64,000 nucleotides of DNA from Mycolicibacter heraklionensis (GCF_001021505.1 NZ_LDPO01000007.1:148630-212629); one strand, 5' to 3'. Positions 35,940 through 45,028 are shown, counted from the first letter of the stretch. A program made the numbers and translations. The notes: generated by a model not told the origin, from the sequence alone.

Positions 35940-37454
35940 GTGGGTCAGCTGCCGATGGCGCCCTTGCCGCGCCGACGTTCCGGTCTGCGTCAGATCACCG
36001 AAGGCCTCGGCAAGCTCGACGCCGAGGTGTTCGAGGCGATCGCACAGTCGCCCAGCCGACTGCTCGACACCACCATGCCGGTACTCACCCGCGCCGCCGA
36101 CCACTCCAAACTGTGGCTGGCTCTCGCGGCCGCCATGGCCGTCACCGGCGGCCCGGCCACCCAGCGCGCCGCCGCCCGCGGGGTGGCCAGCCTGGCGCTG
36201 ACCAGCCTGGTGACCAACCAAGTGGTCAAACGGATCCGGCATCGCGCGCGCCCCAACATCGCGCTGGTGCCCCTGCTGCGTCGTGCCCGCCGCCTACCGT
36301 TGTCGAATTCGCTGCCCTCCGGTCACTCCGCGAGCGCGGCGGCGTTCGCCACCGGGGTCGGCCTGGAGAACCCCCTGCTGGGCCTGCCCATCGCCGGGCT
36401 GGCCGGCCTGGTCGGCCTGTCCCGGATCGCCACCGGCGTCCACTATCCCGGGGATGTGCTGGCCGGGTTGGGCATCGGCGCGTCGGTCGCGGTGGTCGGG
36501 GCGAAGCTGGTGCCGCCGATTGCCTCCCCGCCGACGCCGCACGCCGCTGCGCTGCGACTCCCCTCCCCCACACGCCCCGACGGCGCCGGGGTGACGTTGG
36601 TGGTCAATCCGGATTCCGGCGCCGGGCGGGCGGGCGAGGTCGCCGCCCAGGTGCGCAAAGCCCTGCCTGCCGTCACCCTCGTCGAGCTCGGCCCCGACGA
36701 CGACCTGGCGGAGTCGTTGCGCCGCGCCGCCGATTCCGCTGAGGTGCTGGCGATCGCCGGCGGCGACGGATCGGTCGCGACCGCGGCGCACGTGGCGGTG
36801 GAACGCGACCTGCCGCTGGCGGTGTTTCCGGGTGGCACCCTGAACCACTTCGCCAAGGACATCGGCTGCGACACCACCGCGAAGGCCATCCGGGCCGTCG
36901 CCGACGGCAGCCTGTCGCGGGTGGACGTGGTGCGGTTCAACTCCGAGACCACGGTGATCAACACGGTGAGCATCGGCGCCTACCCGACGTTTGTTCGTCG
37001 CCGAGAACGGTTGCAGGGCAAGCTCGGTAAGCCCGTCGCCAGCGCCTACGCCATGCTGATGACACTGCGGCGCGAACAGCCGGTGCGCATCGCCTACGAC
37101 AACAAGACACTGCAGACGTCGCTGTTCTTCCTCGGCAACTCGGCGTATCAGCCCGACGGCTTCGCGCCGGCCGTGCGGCACCGGATGGACGACGGGCTGT
37201 TGGACGTGCGGATCCTGGAAACCGGCCGGCCGTGGTCCACGCTGCGGATCCTGGCGGCGCTGCTGACCGGTCGACTGCAGCGCAGTCGGCTCTACCACGA
37301 GCTGCGGGTACCGCAATTCCGATTCACCGCGGTCGACGGACCGGTACCGATCGCTCACGACGGAGAGGTCGACACCGCTTGCGAGGAAGCCGAATTCACC
37401 GCGTGCTACCGCGCGTTGCAGGTGTTTCGGCCGATGCCGTCGGGCGCGCGGTAA
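35940..37454 (+). CDS. PAP2 phosphatase / diacylglycerol kinase fusion
   Basis: 504 residues from GTG 35940, set by GGAGG at 9-nt spacing. Residues about 1-190 are a membrane PAP2 phosphatase with the three signature blocks KRIRHRARP, SLPSGHSAS and SRIATGVHYPGDV. Residues about 215-500 are a DAGK/LCB5 lipid kinase domain with TLVVNPDSGAGR, AIAGGDGSVATAA and GGTLNHFAKD. The halves can dephosphorylate phosphatidic acid (or a prenyl phosphate) and phosphorylate diacylglycerol. It is divergent from pfa1. The fused acyltransferase of Pfa3 could make phosphatidate, this protein's natural substrate; that link is inference. Such fusions are also found in mycobacteria without pfa genes. Confidence 0.85.
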   Translation: MGQLPMAPLPRRRSGLRQITEGLGKLDAEVFEAIAQSPSRLLDTTMPVLTRAADHSKLWLALAAAMAVTGGPATQRAAARGVASLALTSLVTNQVVKRIRHRARPNIALVPLLRRARRLPLSNSLPSGHSASAAAFATGVGLENPLLGLPIAGLAGLVGLSRIATGVHYPGDVLAGLGIGASVAVVGAKLVPPIASPPTPHAAALRLPSPTRPDGAGVTLVVNPDSGAGRAGEVAAQVRKALPAVTLVELGPDDDLAESLRRAADSAEVLAIAGGDGSVATAAHVAVERDLPLAVFPGGTLNHFAKDIGCDTTAKAIRAVADGSLSRVDVVRFNSETTVINTVSIGAYPTFVRRRERLQGKLGKPVASAYAMLMTLRREQPVRIAYDNKTLQTSLFFLGNSAYQPDGFAPAVRHRMDDGLLDVRILETGRPWSTLRILAALLTGRLQRSRLYHELRVPQFRFTAVDGPVPIAHDGEVDTACEEAEFTACYRALQVFRPMPSGAR

Positions 37455-37459
37455 CCGCG

Positions 37460-38443
37460 CTAGACCAGCGGGAACCAGTAGTCGAGGGTGTCCTCGACAC
37501 CGCCCCAGTCGATGCCCATCCAGTCGGTGAAGAACTCCTCGATCTTGCCGAAGGCGTTGTAGATCATCTCCACGATCGAGTTGAACAGTCCCACGAACAC
37601 ACCACTTTCGATCAGCCCGCCGCTTGTCAGCGCACTGATCCAGGTGCTGAACTCGTCGATGTCACCGGAGAGGTCGATGTTGGTGATCAACCCGTCGGTG
37701 CTGAGGGTGTGGTTGGCGACCTCTTCCGGCGTGAGGCCCAAGTACATGACGTGCTCCCAGAGCAAGCCGAGCATGGAGTTCGACACGTAGTCGGCAACGG
37801 GGTCACCGGGGAACTCGTAAATGGTGGTGGTGAAGGCGTCGTTGGGGGTATGGAAACCGTTCAGCAGGGGGTAAAGGTCGGAGGTGTCGGTGGCGCCGGA
37901 GGGATCCGACCACACGCCGGTCGTACTGGACGGATCACCGATGAAAACGAAGTGCAACGCCCCCGACGGGATGACACCGTCATGGGCCAACTGGGCCATC
38001 GCGATCGAGCCGGCCGTGGCGCCCTGCGAGTAGCCGAAGATCCACAGCGGGTGCTCGGCGTCGTAGGCGCCGGGGTTGGCGGCAAATTCGGCCTCCACCG
38101 CCTGGACGATCAGTGCCGCCCCGGCGAAACTGCTGTGCCCCTGCAGGATGAGTTGCGGGGTGGTCAGCACCTGCAGCGCGGAATCGCAGCCGGCGGAGCC
38201 GATCACGCACACCGTCGCGTCGTCGCCGGCGTCGAAACCCAGCGGCTGCAGGAACAGGTCGGCCGCGGTCTGAGCGAAGGCCGCCGACGGCGTGGTCAAC
38301 ATGGTCCCGCCGACGAAGATCGCAGTGTCCGACAGCAGGGCTACTTGGTACGCGTGCGCCGTTTGGACGACGGGGGTTCCGACGACGCCGGCCGCGATCA
38401 CGCTCGCGGCAGCGAGCGGCGCGAAAACCTTGGTTGCGTTCAT
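37460..38443 (-). CDS. Secreted PE-PPE-domain serine hydrolase 1
   Basis: 327 residues from ATG 38443; a longer frame runs through the divergent neighbour's leader. A signal peptide ends near AHAYQ. The mature part is the PE-PPE domain, an alpha/beta hydrolase fold: TAIFVGGTML, the disulfide pair CVIGSAGC, and nucleophile Ser139 in FGYSQGATAGS. The C-terminus is a hydrophobic and aromatic region ending DYWFPLV. Relatives include PE16-type esterases and the Chp1/Chp2 acyltransferases that move acyl groups in trehalose glycolipid assembly. It converges on the PAP2-DGK gene and is divergent from hydrolase 2. Confidence 0.83.
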   Translation of the reverse strand: MNATKVFAPLAAASVIAAGVVGTPVVQTAHAYQVALLSDTAIFVGGTMLTTPSAAFAQTAADLFLQPLGFDAGDDATVCVIGSAGCDSALQVLTTPQLILQGHSSFAGAALIVQAVEAEFAANPGAYDAEHPLWIFGYSQGATAGSIAMAQLAHDGVIPSGALHFVFIGDPSSTTGVWSDPSGATDTSDLYPLLNGFHTPNDAFTTTIYEFPGDPVADYVSNSMLGLLWEHVMYLGLTPEEVANHTLSTDGLITNIDLSGDIDEFSTWISALTSGGLIESGVFVGLFNSIVEMIYNAFGKIEEFFTDWMGIDWGGVEDTLDYWFPLV

Positions 38444-38537
38444 GCCGAGCACCCTAAGGTGTCTGTATGAGCTAGTAAAGAAACGCCGAAGAACCCCCGG
38501 TGGTGGCGAAGCCTCAACGAATGGGAGCCGCGCAGTG

Positions 38538-39536
38538 ATGCTGACCAACCTCGTCGCACCGATCGCGATCGTCGGCGCCGTCGCCGGCGGTGTGCTTGCC
38601 GCACCGGTGGTGCACGCCGCGCACGCCAGCGTCGACCTGCACGTCGACGTCGACCTGCTGGCCGACACCGCGATCTTCGTCGGTCCGACGGTCTTGTCGA
38701 CACCGTCGGCGACCTTCGCTCAGACCGCGGCGGACCTCTTCCTGCGGCCGCTGGGCTTCGACGTCGGCGATAACCCTGCCTCGTGCCTGGTCGGGTCCGC
38801 GGGATGTGACGCGCCGCTGCAGCTGCTGACCACCCCCGCCCTCATCCAGGTCGGCCACAGCAGCTATTTCGGTGCAGCCGAGATCGTGCGGGCGGTACAG
38901 GCCGAGCTCGCCGCCAACCCGGACGCCTACGACGCCGAGCACCCGCTGTGGATTTTCGGCTACTCGCAGGGCGCCACGGCCGGCTCGATCGCGATGGCGC
39001 AACTGGCCCACGACGGCGTCGACCCGGCGCTGCTGCACTTCGTATTCATCGGCGACCCGACCGCTCCGGACGGCAAATATCCCAATATCGAGGACGACGG
39101 CTCGGCGCACACCAACTTCTCCGACACCTGGATGCTGTACGGCAAGGAGACCCCCAGCGACGCATTCCCGACCACGATCTACACCATCCCCGGTGACCCC
39201 AACGCCGACCACACCTCCACCTCGCCGTACGGCGATTTCTACGAGCACATGATGTATCTGGGGCTCACCCCCGATCAGGTGGCCAACCACACCGCCACCA
39301 CCGACGACATGCTCACCACCATCAACATCTCTACGGATTTCGACCAGTTCGGCGCCTGGCTCAACGCGTGGGGCCACGGGCTGGCCGACAGCAGCTGGTG
39401 GGAAGGCCTGTTCTACTCGGCTGTGGCGTTTGTCTACAGCGCCTTCGGCAACATCGAGGGCTTCTTCGGCGACTGGATGGGCCTGGACTGGGGCGGGGTC
39501 GAGGAAACCCTGGACTACTGGTTCCCGACGACCTAA
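38538..39536 (+). CDS. Secreted PE-PPE-domain serine hydrolase 2
   Basis: 332 residues from ATG 38538 (GTG 38535 is an equal alternative; GGGAG lies upstream). The signal segment is VAPIAIVGAVAGGVLAAPVVHA. The mature protein has DTAIFVGPTVLSTPSATFAQTAADL, the Cys pair CLVGSAGC and the nucleophile elbow FGYSQGATAGS, then IPGDPNADHTST and the HMMYLGLTPDQVANH block with a likely catalytic His. It is a close paralogue of hydrolases 1 and 3, so the trio arose by local duplication. It is an esterase or acyltransferase acting in the envelope; its acceptor is unknown. Confidence 0.83.
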   Translation: MLTNLVAPIAIVGAVAGGVLAAPVVHAAHASVDLHVDVDLLADTAIFVGPTVLSTPSATFAQTAADLFLRPLGFDVGDNPASCLVGSAGCDAPLQLLTTPALIQVGHSSYFGAAEIVRAVQAELAANPDAYDAEHPLWIFGYSQGATAGSIAMAQLAHDGVDPALLHFVFIGDPTAPDGKYPNIEDDGSAHTNFSDTWMLYGKETPSDAFPTTIYTIPGDPNADHTSTSPYGDFYEHMMYLGLTPDQVANHTATTDDMLTTINISTDFDQFGAWLNAWGHGLADSSWWEGLFYSAVAFVYSAFGNIEGFFGDWMGLDWGGVEETLDYWFPTT

Positions 39537-39638
39537 AGCGGTCCATTGACTCGCGCCGGGCGCCCCTGCCATGATCGCCCTCAGGTTTAGCTTTGGCTTT
39601 ACTCTCGTGATTTTTAGCTAGTGCTGAAGGGGCACCCC

Positions 39639-40616
39639 GTGACGCTGACCAAGGCCTTGGCGCCGCTCGCGGTGGCCAGCACCGTGGCCGGCGGGGTGCT
39701 CGCCGCACCGGTGGTTCACGCCACCCACGTCGACGTGAGCCTGCTGGCCGACACGGCGATCTTCGTCGGTCCGACGATCTTGTCGACGCCGTCGGCGACC
39801 TTCGCCGAAACCGCGGCGGATCTCTACCTGCGGCCGCTGGGCTTCGACCTCGGTGACGACCCGGAAGCCTGCGTGGTCGGATCCGCGGGATGTGACGCGC
39901 CGCTGCTACTCCTGTCCACCCCCGCACTGGTTCAGCAGGGCCACAGCAGCTTCGTCGGAGCGGCGGAGATCGTGCGGGAGGTGCACGCCCAGCTCGCCGC
40001 CAACCCGGACGCCTACGACGCCGATCACCCGCTGTGGGTGTTCGGCTGGTCGCAGGGTGCGACGGCCGGTTCGATCGCGATGGCCCAGCTGGCCCACGAG
40101 GGCATCGACCCGGCACTACTGCACTTCGTATTCATCGGCAACCCGGTGGGCTCCGGCACCGAGATCCCCGATTTCGACGGTTCCTCCGGCGACTTCTTCG
40201 ACACCGCTCTGCTGTCCGGCGTCCAGACCCCGACCGACGCGTTCACCACCACCGTGTACACGATCCCGGGCGACCCGGTCGCCGACCCCACCTCGACCTC
40301 CGCGTTGGGGATTTTCTACGAACACATGATGTACCTGGGGCTCACACCCGATCAGGTGGCCAACCACACGGCGACCACCGACGGCATGCTCACCGACATC
40401 AACATCTCCGGCGACTTCGACCAGTTCGGCGCCTGGCTCAACGCGTGGCCCCACGGGTTGATCGACAGCGGCTGGTGGGAGGGCCTGTTCTACTCACTCG
40501 TGGCGTCCTTCTACAGCGCCTTCGGCAACATCGAAGCCTTCTTCGGTGACTGGCTGGGCATCGACTGGGGCGGGGTGGAGCAGACGCTCGACTTCTGGTT
40601 CCCGGCGGAGGTCTAG
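39639..40616 (+). CDS. Secreted PE-PPE-domain serine hydrolase 3
   Basis: 325 residues from GTG 39639, preceded by AAGGGG; an upstream GTG at 39621 is possible. The signal segment is ALAPLAVASTVAGGVLAAPVVHA. The mature part repeats the blocks of hydrolase 2 with the elbow FGWSQGATAGS (Trp in place of Tyr). The C-terminus is SAFGNIEAFFGDWLGIDWGGVEQTLDFWFP. The shared amphipathic end of all three paralogues suggests membrane or lipid contact. It is co-directional with hydrolase 2 at a 102-bp gap that includes an AT-rich promoter-like segment. Confidence 0.83.
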   Translation: MTLTKALAPLAVASTVAGGVLAAPVVHATHVDVSLLADTAIFVGPTILSTPSATFAETAADLYLRPLGFDLGDDPEACVVGSAGCDAPLLLLSTPALVQQGHSSFVGAAEIVREVHAQLAANPDAYDADHPLWVFGWSQGATAGSIAMAQLAHEGIDPALLHFVFIGNPVGSGTEIPDFDGSSGDFFDTALLSGVQTPTDAFTTTVYTIPGDPVADPTSTSALGIFYEHMMYLGLTPDQVANHTATTDGMLTDINISGDFDQFGAWLNAWPHGLIDSGWWEGLFYSLVASFYSAFGNIEAFFGDWLGIDWGGVEQTLDFWFPAEV

Positions 40617-40732
40617 CGTCTTTCGTTCGCTCAGAACGCCTTTGGTCGTGGCGCCATGCCAGCGGCGCAGACGGTCACGACGAGCGTCGTCGAGGGCGGT
40701 GCAGGCGGACCGTGCCGCAGGGCCCGATCGAC

Positions 40733-41661
40733 CTAGCCCGCTATCGAATCGCGTGTGTCGAGCACTGCCATATCTGCCGCCACGCGGCCGGCACCCCAGC
40801 CGGCGCCGCTGGACACTGCCACCGAGCGAGGCACCGTCGACGGGAAGAGCCGTTCCGTGAGTTCGTCGGTCGCCCGACTGTTAGCAGCCAGCACGGGAAG
40901 CAGTCGACCCTCGCGCTTCACCTCTGCGGTGACAGATGCGCTCGCGCTGTCGAGCCTTTCGCCAATGCGTTGGGCGTACGCGACGAGAAACGACTGGCGA
41001 AACGACCTGGACCGTGCTTGCACACCGGTGCCGCGTCCGGCCCTGAGCATTGCTCCGTTGGCTTGCACGCGCAGCGACGTGGTGAGCAGCTCGACCAGGT
41101 TGAGGTCGGTTTCGCTGCCGATGATGGTGACGAATCCGAGGCGCTCCGCCCACACCGCGCGACAACGGTTGCGTTCGACGCCGCCCACCGCCACATCTGT
41201 GGCGGTTGTGTCCTTGCGCCCCCGACGCTGCCTGTGAGCCCGGCGATGTCGGCTCGCCATTTCGGGTGCAGTGTCGCAGCGGCGTACCGCCAAGACTCTC
41301 CGACGATGGCCTCGTCGAGGTACCGCACCTCGGCCGGCTTCAGCCGGCGACGGGCGACTTCGTGCAAGTCGGACGGTTGCCAGCCGTGCTCCCACGCCGC
41401 TCTGATGGCCTGGTTCATCGCGAGGTCAGCCGCCACGTCTAGCTCACGTGCGAAGCCCCGGTACTCGCCGAGCAGTTCGGTGGCACGACGCGGCAAGTAG
41501 TCGGCGGGACACGAAGCGGCCGCGCTCAACGCCACGACGAGGCTTTCAAGCAGCGCCGCGCGGTCCGGGCCGGCATCGAAGCCGGCGTGCTCTTGCTTTG
41601 GGGGCGTCCGGCGCCGGTTCTTGTGTTTCGCCGCCCTCTTCTCTCGGTTGCGCCTGCTCAT
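40733..41661 (-). pseudogene. Decayed DUF2786-family gene (frameshift and internal loss)
   Basis: The N-terminal part (from 41661) reads ADLAMNQAIRAAWEHGWQPSDLHEVARRRL and EVRYLDEAIVGESWRYAAATLHPKWRADIAGL, the usual start of this actinobacterial family. The C-terminal part continues in another frame: NRCRAVWAERLGFVTIIGSETDLNLVELLTTSLRVQANGAML and RSFRQSFLVAYAQRIGERLDSAS, stopping at 40733. The central DUF2786 core is missing between them, so there was an internal deletion plus a frameshift near 41,180-41,270. A sequencing error alone would not explain the missing core. Confidence 0.7.
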
Positions 41662-41724
41662 GCGGCGCAGTCTTCCGCAGGGGTCCGACCTTGCTTCAGA
41701 CGCGCCGAACTGAGCGCGAGCTGG

Positions 41725-42147
41725 TCAGTCGACGAACTGGTATTGCACGTCGAGTGCACGATATGTGCGCTCCGCCCGACGGTCACGGGTGAGCAGGATG
41801 CGCCGATGCGTCGAGGCGGCCTGACCGACGAGCGCGTCATAGACCGACCCGCCGACAATGCCGAGGTCGGCAAGCCGCTCGAACAGATCGCCGGTCGCAG
41901 GTGCGTCGAGCCAACACTCGGCCGGGAATGCCTTCGCCAGTACCAGGGCCGCTTGAGTTGCGTTCAGGCGGAGTGGGAGGGGGAGTCGGGTGAGCACCGA
42001 ATACGTCTCGAACGCCGCGTGGCCCGCGAGGGCGGGTCGACGTTGCACAAGGACTTGGCGGCAGGCCGCGTGGGCTTCGTGGGTCGAATCAAGCGCAGCG
42101 ACGGCAACGCTGGTGTCGCAGGCCCAAAGGTCATCGTTGGATGTCAT
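41725..42147 (-). CDS. vapC: PIN-domain toxin (VapC-like)
   Basis: 140 residues from ATG 42147, which overlaps the antitoxin gene by 17 bp. It is a PIN ribonuclease with the acidic set Asp11 (ACDTSVAV), Glu47 (AFETYSVLTRL), Asp104 (SVYDALVG) and Asp122 (LTRDRRAE). VapC toxins cleave RNA, often tRNA or 23S rRNA, when freed of antitoxin. The tight overlap with an AbrB-type antitoxin supports a functional module. All four acidic residues are present, so the toxin looks intact. Confidence 0.85.
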   Translation of the reverse strand: MTSNDDLWACDTSVAVAALDSTHEAHAACRQVLVQRRPALAGHAAFETYSVLTRLPLPLRLNATQAALVLAKAFPAECWLDAPATGDLFERLADLGIVGGSVYDALVGQAASTHRRILLTRDRRAERTYRALDVQYQFVD

Positions 42148-42376
42148 CACGAAGCCGGCGCACATCGTCATCGGTCAGCACCGCCCCCTCCACCGGGCCA
42201 AGTACCGGAAGACCGTCTCGCGTCTCGATCGGGCGAGCATGCCGCTGGACGGGCTCAATCCGCAGACCAGATCCGTCGGGAATCAGTTCGAGCTGTGTGT
42301 CGGGGGTGATTCCCAGCGCCACTCGCAGCGCTTTAGGAATGACTAGCCGTCCTAGTCGGTCCACCGTGACAGTCAT
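42131..42376 (-). CDS. vapB: AbrB/MazE-fold antitoxin (VapB-like)
   Basis: 81 residues. Residues 1-45 are a SpoVT-AbrB DNA-binding fold (VTVDRLGRLVIPKALRVALGI, LELIPDGSGLRIEPV). The C-terminal part, ending LTDDDVRRLRDDIQR, is the usual toxin-binding tail. It binds its own promoter and neutralises the PIN toxin encoded by the overlapping downstream gene. Divergent from the CobW gene across 89 bp that include ACCATT and AATGGT as an inverted pair, a possible operator. Confidence 0.85.
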   Translation of the reverse strand: MTVTVDRLGRLVIPKALRVALGITPDTQLELIPDGSGLRIEPVQRHARPIETRDGLPVLGPVEGAVLTDDDVRRLRDDIQR

Positions 42377-42465
42377 GGCACCAGATTACCATTGAATTGG
42401 CAAAATGGTCGATGGCAGCCATAGCTCCCATCGGCCAGGATCCAGCTCAACGCAATAATGGCCGG

Positions 42466-43482
42466 ATGGTCGACCGCAACGCGCCCGCTATTCCTGTCAT
42501 CGCGCTGACGGGCTACCTCGGGGCGGGCAAGACCACACTGCTCAACCATGTGCTGCGGGCGCCGGGCGCGCGAATCGGGGTCATTATCAACGACTTCGGC
42601 GAACTCAACGTCGACGCCGGCCTGGTCACGGGCCAAGTCGACGAGCCGGTGTCCATCGCCGGTGGGTGCATCTGTCACCTGCCGGATGAGGGCGGGCTGG
42701 ACGAGGCGCTGGAGAAGCTGGCCGACCCGAAGCTGGCGCTCGACGCGATCATCATCGAGGCGAGCGGGGTGGCCGAACCCGCGGATGTATCGCGAGTCAT
42801 TCGGTTCAGCGGGGTGGAGCGGATACGCCACGGCGGTGTCGTCGACGTCATCGACGCGTTGGAGCATTTTGACACCGTCGACACCGGGGCTGCCCCGCCG
42901 CAGCGCTACGGCGTGGCGTCCCTGGTGGTGGTCAACAAGCTGGATCGGATCCCCGAGGACACCCGCGACGAGGCCCTTGCTCGCGTTGAAGCCCGGGTGC
43001 GCGAACTCAATCCCCACGCTCATGTGGTGGGCGCGGTGGCCGGCCGCGTGGATCCCCGGTTGCTCTATGACGTCGGCGACGGCGGGGAATCCGGGCAGAT
43101 GTCGTTTCGTGAGCTGCTCCTCGACAGTCACGACGAGCACCACGATCACGTGCACGCGGCCTCGGTCACCGTCGTCGGAGATGGCGCCGTTGACCCGGGA
43201 CCGCTCATCGACCTGCTGGAGCAGCCACCGCAGGGGGTCTACCGGATCAAGGGCACCGTCGCGATCGGCAAGCGTCACTACCTCTTTAACGTGGTCGGGA
43301 CGTCGGTCCATGTGGCGACCGCGCCTGCCGGAGCGGGAGCCAGCCACCTCGTCGCGATTGGCACGCACCTCGACACCGCGGACGTTCGGGCACGTCTTGA
43401 GGAGGCGCTGCGCCCGGCCCCGGAGAAGGTGGCCGCCGCCGGCATGCGGCGGTTGCAGCGGTTACGGCACTACAGTATTTAG
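42466..43482 (+). CDS. CobW/P47K-family metal-chaperone GTPase
   Basis: 338 residues from ATG 42466; the longer in-frame start at 42397 lacks a ribosome site. G-domain: GYLGAGKTT at residues 16-24, INDFGELNVD, and NKLD. The metal motif normally written CxCC appears as Cys68-Ile-Cys70-His71. A His-rich loop SHDEHHDHVHAA lies before the C-terminal CobW domain (VYRIKGTVAIGKRHYLFN and later). The family delivers zinc, cobalt or iron to target enzymes with GTP hydrolysis. I see no Zur box upstream. Standing alone, its client cannot be told. Confidence 0.83.
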   Translation: MVDRNAPAIPVIALTGYLGAGKTTLLNHVLRAPGARIGVIINDFGELNVDAGLVTGQVDEPVSIAGGCICHLPDEGGLDEALEKLADPKLALDAIIIEASGVAEPADVSRVIRFSGVERIRHGGVVDVIDALEHFDTVDTGAAPPQRYGVASLVVVNKLDRIPEDTRDEALARVEARVRELNPHAHVVGAVAGRVDPRLLYDVGDGGESGQMSFRELLLDSHDEHHDHVHAASVTVVGDGAVDPGPLIDLLEQPPQGVYRIKGTVAIGKRHYLFNVVGTSVHVATAPAGAGASHLVAIGTHLDTADVRARLEEALRPAPEKVAAAGMRRLQRLRHYSI

Positions 43483-43508
43483 GCGGTGGCCTTGCGGCCA
43501 AGCGCTTT

Positions 43509-44486
43509 TCACACCGATGCGGGTCCGATGAAGTCGACGCCCGCGCGAATCGCGGGGCGATGCCGCAAGATTCGGAAATGTGCCAGCCGGCCGAGGCCCG
43601 CCGTCGTCATCAAGCGTGCGCCTGGCCATGACGCGACGACCTTCTCGCTCGTCACGTAAGGAGTGTCGGGGTCATCGGGGTCGTGGATGAGCAGCAGCGG
43701 CGGATAGTCGGTGCGCTCAGCGATCCGGACCATATTGGTGTCCTCGAGCGGCATGCCGATACGGCGTTCCAGGCGTCGATGCAGGCCGGCGCGTATCCGT
43801 CGGCCGAAGTTGTGGCGCGCCGCGAACAGATCCAGGTAGATCGGGAACTCACCCATCGGCGCGAGGAACACCAACCGGCCGACCGTCGCGCCCCAGGACG
43901 CCGCGAATGCGGTCGCGTTAGCACCGAGGGAGTGGGCGACAACCGCGCGGGCCGGCCCATGTGTCCGGATCATGGCGGCAACCGCTTCGGCGCACTCGAT
44001 GGCCGTGGTGCGACCGGGAGCGAGGACGCCCGGCTCTGACTCGTTATGGCTGGGCAGGTCGAACGCGATGACACGGTGCCCGGATTCGACGAGCGGTTTG
44101 ATGAACATGCCGAGGTGGGGGCGGCGCCCGCCCCAGCCGTGCACGAGATAGACCGGCGGTCCCTCGCCCCAGGACTCGCCGACGATCCGGTGCCCGTCCC
44201 AGTGCGCTTCCAGCGGCTCGCCGGGTGGGACGCCGGGCGGCATGCGCAGGCTGGACTCGAGGACCGGTGGGGTGCACCACAGCTCAAGCGCCCAGCGCGA
44301 CCCGATGGCGGGCGCGACTCGCTCCAGTAGCCAGAACAGCCGACGCACCCGAGGGGAAACCGGCGGTTGGACACCGGAGCCCTCAACATCGAGAACGATC
44401 GGGCTGGGAGAGCCGCCGCCCTCAGAACTGGCTCGATCTTCGCGAGGACGCTGCCGCTCGGACGGGGGTTTCGGTGACTCCGGCAC
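43509..44486 (-). CDS. Alpha/beta hydrolase
   Basis: 325 residues. A charged, disordered N-terminus of about 35 residues precedes the hydrolase fold: VYLVHGWGGRRPHLGMFIKPL (oxyanion HGW), the nucleophile elbow VVAHSLGANA, DDPDTPYVTSE with the acid, and LGRLAHFRIL with the His. There is no signal peptide, so it is probably cytoplasmic. The substrate is unknown; esterase or lipase-like activity is the general expectation. It converges with the CobW gene. Confidence 0.8.
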   Translation of the reverse strand: MPESPKPPSERQRPREDRASSEGGGSPSPIVLDVEGSGVQPPVSPRVRRLFWLLERVAPAIGSRWALELWCTPPVLESSLRMPPGVPPGEPLEAHWDGHRIVGESWGEGPPVYLVHGWGGRRPHLGMFIKPLVESGHRVIAFDLPSHNESEPGVLAPGRTTAIECAEAVAAMIRTHGPARAVVAHSLGANATAFAASWGATVGRLVFLAPMGEFPIYLDLFAARHNFGRRIRAGLHRRLERRIGMPLEDTNMVRIAERTDYPPLLLIHDPDDPDTPYVTSEKVVASWPGARLMTTAGLGRLAHFRILRHRPAIRAGVDFIGPASV

Positions 44487-44691
44487 ATATCGAGGTTAGC
44501 GAGAGAGTATGGTCTACAGCCATTATCGCGTCGGTTAGCCGGTGAAGCCCTCTCCCGCCGTCGAACGGTCGTGGTGGGCACCGCCCGCCATCCCCCTGGA
44601 ACCGCCCCGCCCGCATGGCACGCGTTGGGATGCATGGGCCCGAGCCCCTACAGCTTGAGCCTCACGCACGGCCAGTATTCCAGGGAAGCCC

Positions 44692-44949
44692 TTATTCTGT
44701 TGAGCGGAAATAAGGTTCAACCGTGCCGCTGAGCTTGACGACCATAGGATTTCCGCGGCGGTCCTTCGCAGTGGGGACTTCGACGCGCACCCAACCCTCG
44801 GCCACGTTGTATTCGCACACATTGGTTCGCTCGACGCCGTTGAAGCGAATACCGACGTCACGGCGGAGCACCTCTTCGTCATAGAAGGCGCTCCGCGGAT
44901 CGACGGAGAGTTGATTCGGTGGAACGTCTGCGCTCTGGTCTTCGGGCAT
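44692..44949 (-). CDS. DUF3297 family protein
   Basis: 85 residues from ATG 44949; an upstream TTG would add 12. The family core is nearly complete: LSVDPRSAFYDEEVLRRDVGIRFNG, then ERTNVCEYNVAEGWVRV and RGNPMVVKLSGTVEPYF (landmarks). DUF3297 proteins are small, cytoplasmic and widespread, with no known function. It stands alone between an alpha/beta hydrolase gene and a frameshifted DUF2834 gene. Confidence 0.8.
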   Translation of the reverse strand: MPEDQSADVPPNQLSVDPRSAFYDEEVLRRDVGIRFNGVERTNVCEYNVAEGWVRVEVPTAKDRRGNPMVVKLSGTVEPYFRSTE

Positions 44950-45028
44950 GATGGCTTTCGTCGAATGCTTGGGCTTGATTCTCAAAGAATCTACGCGACT
45001 CGGCAGTGGCGGGGAGCGCGCGTAGGTC

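Noticed and set aside
42377..42465. Zur box before the CobW gene
   Set aside because: The ACCATT/AATGGT pair does not have the TGAAAAT-type core of mycobacterial Zur sites.
44543..44660. 37-codon Trp/Pro-rich frame after the alpha/beta hydrolase promoter
   Set aside because: No ribosome site and no similarity that I can recognise.
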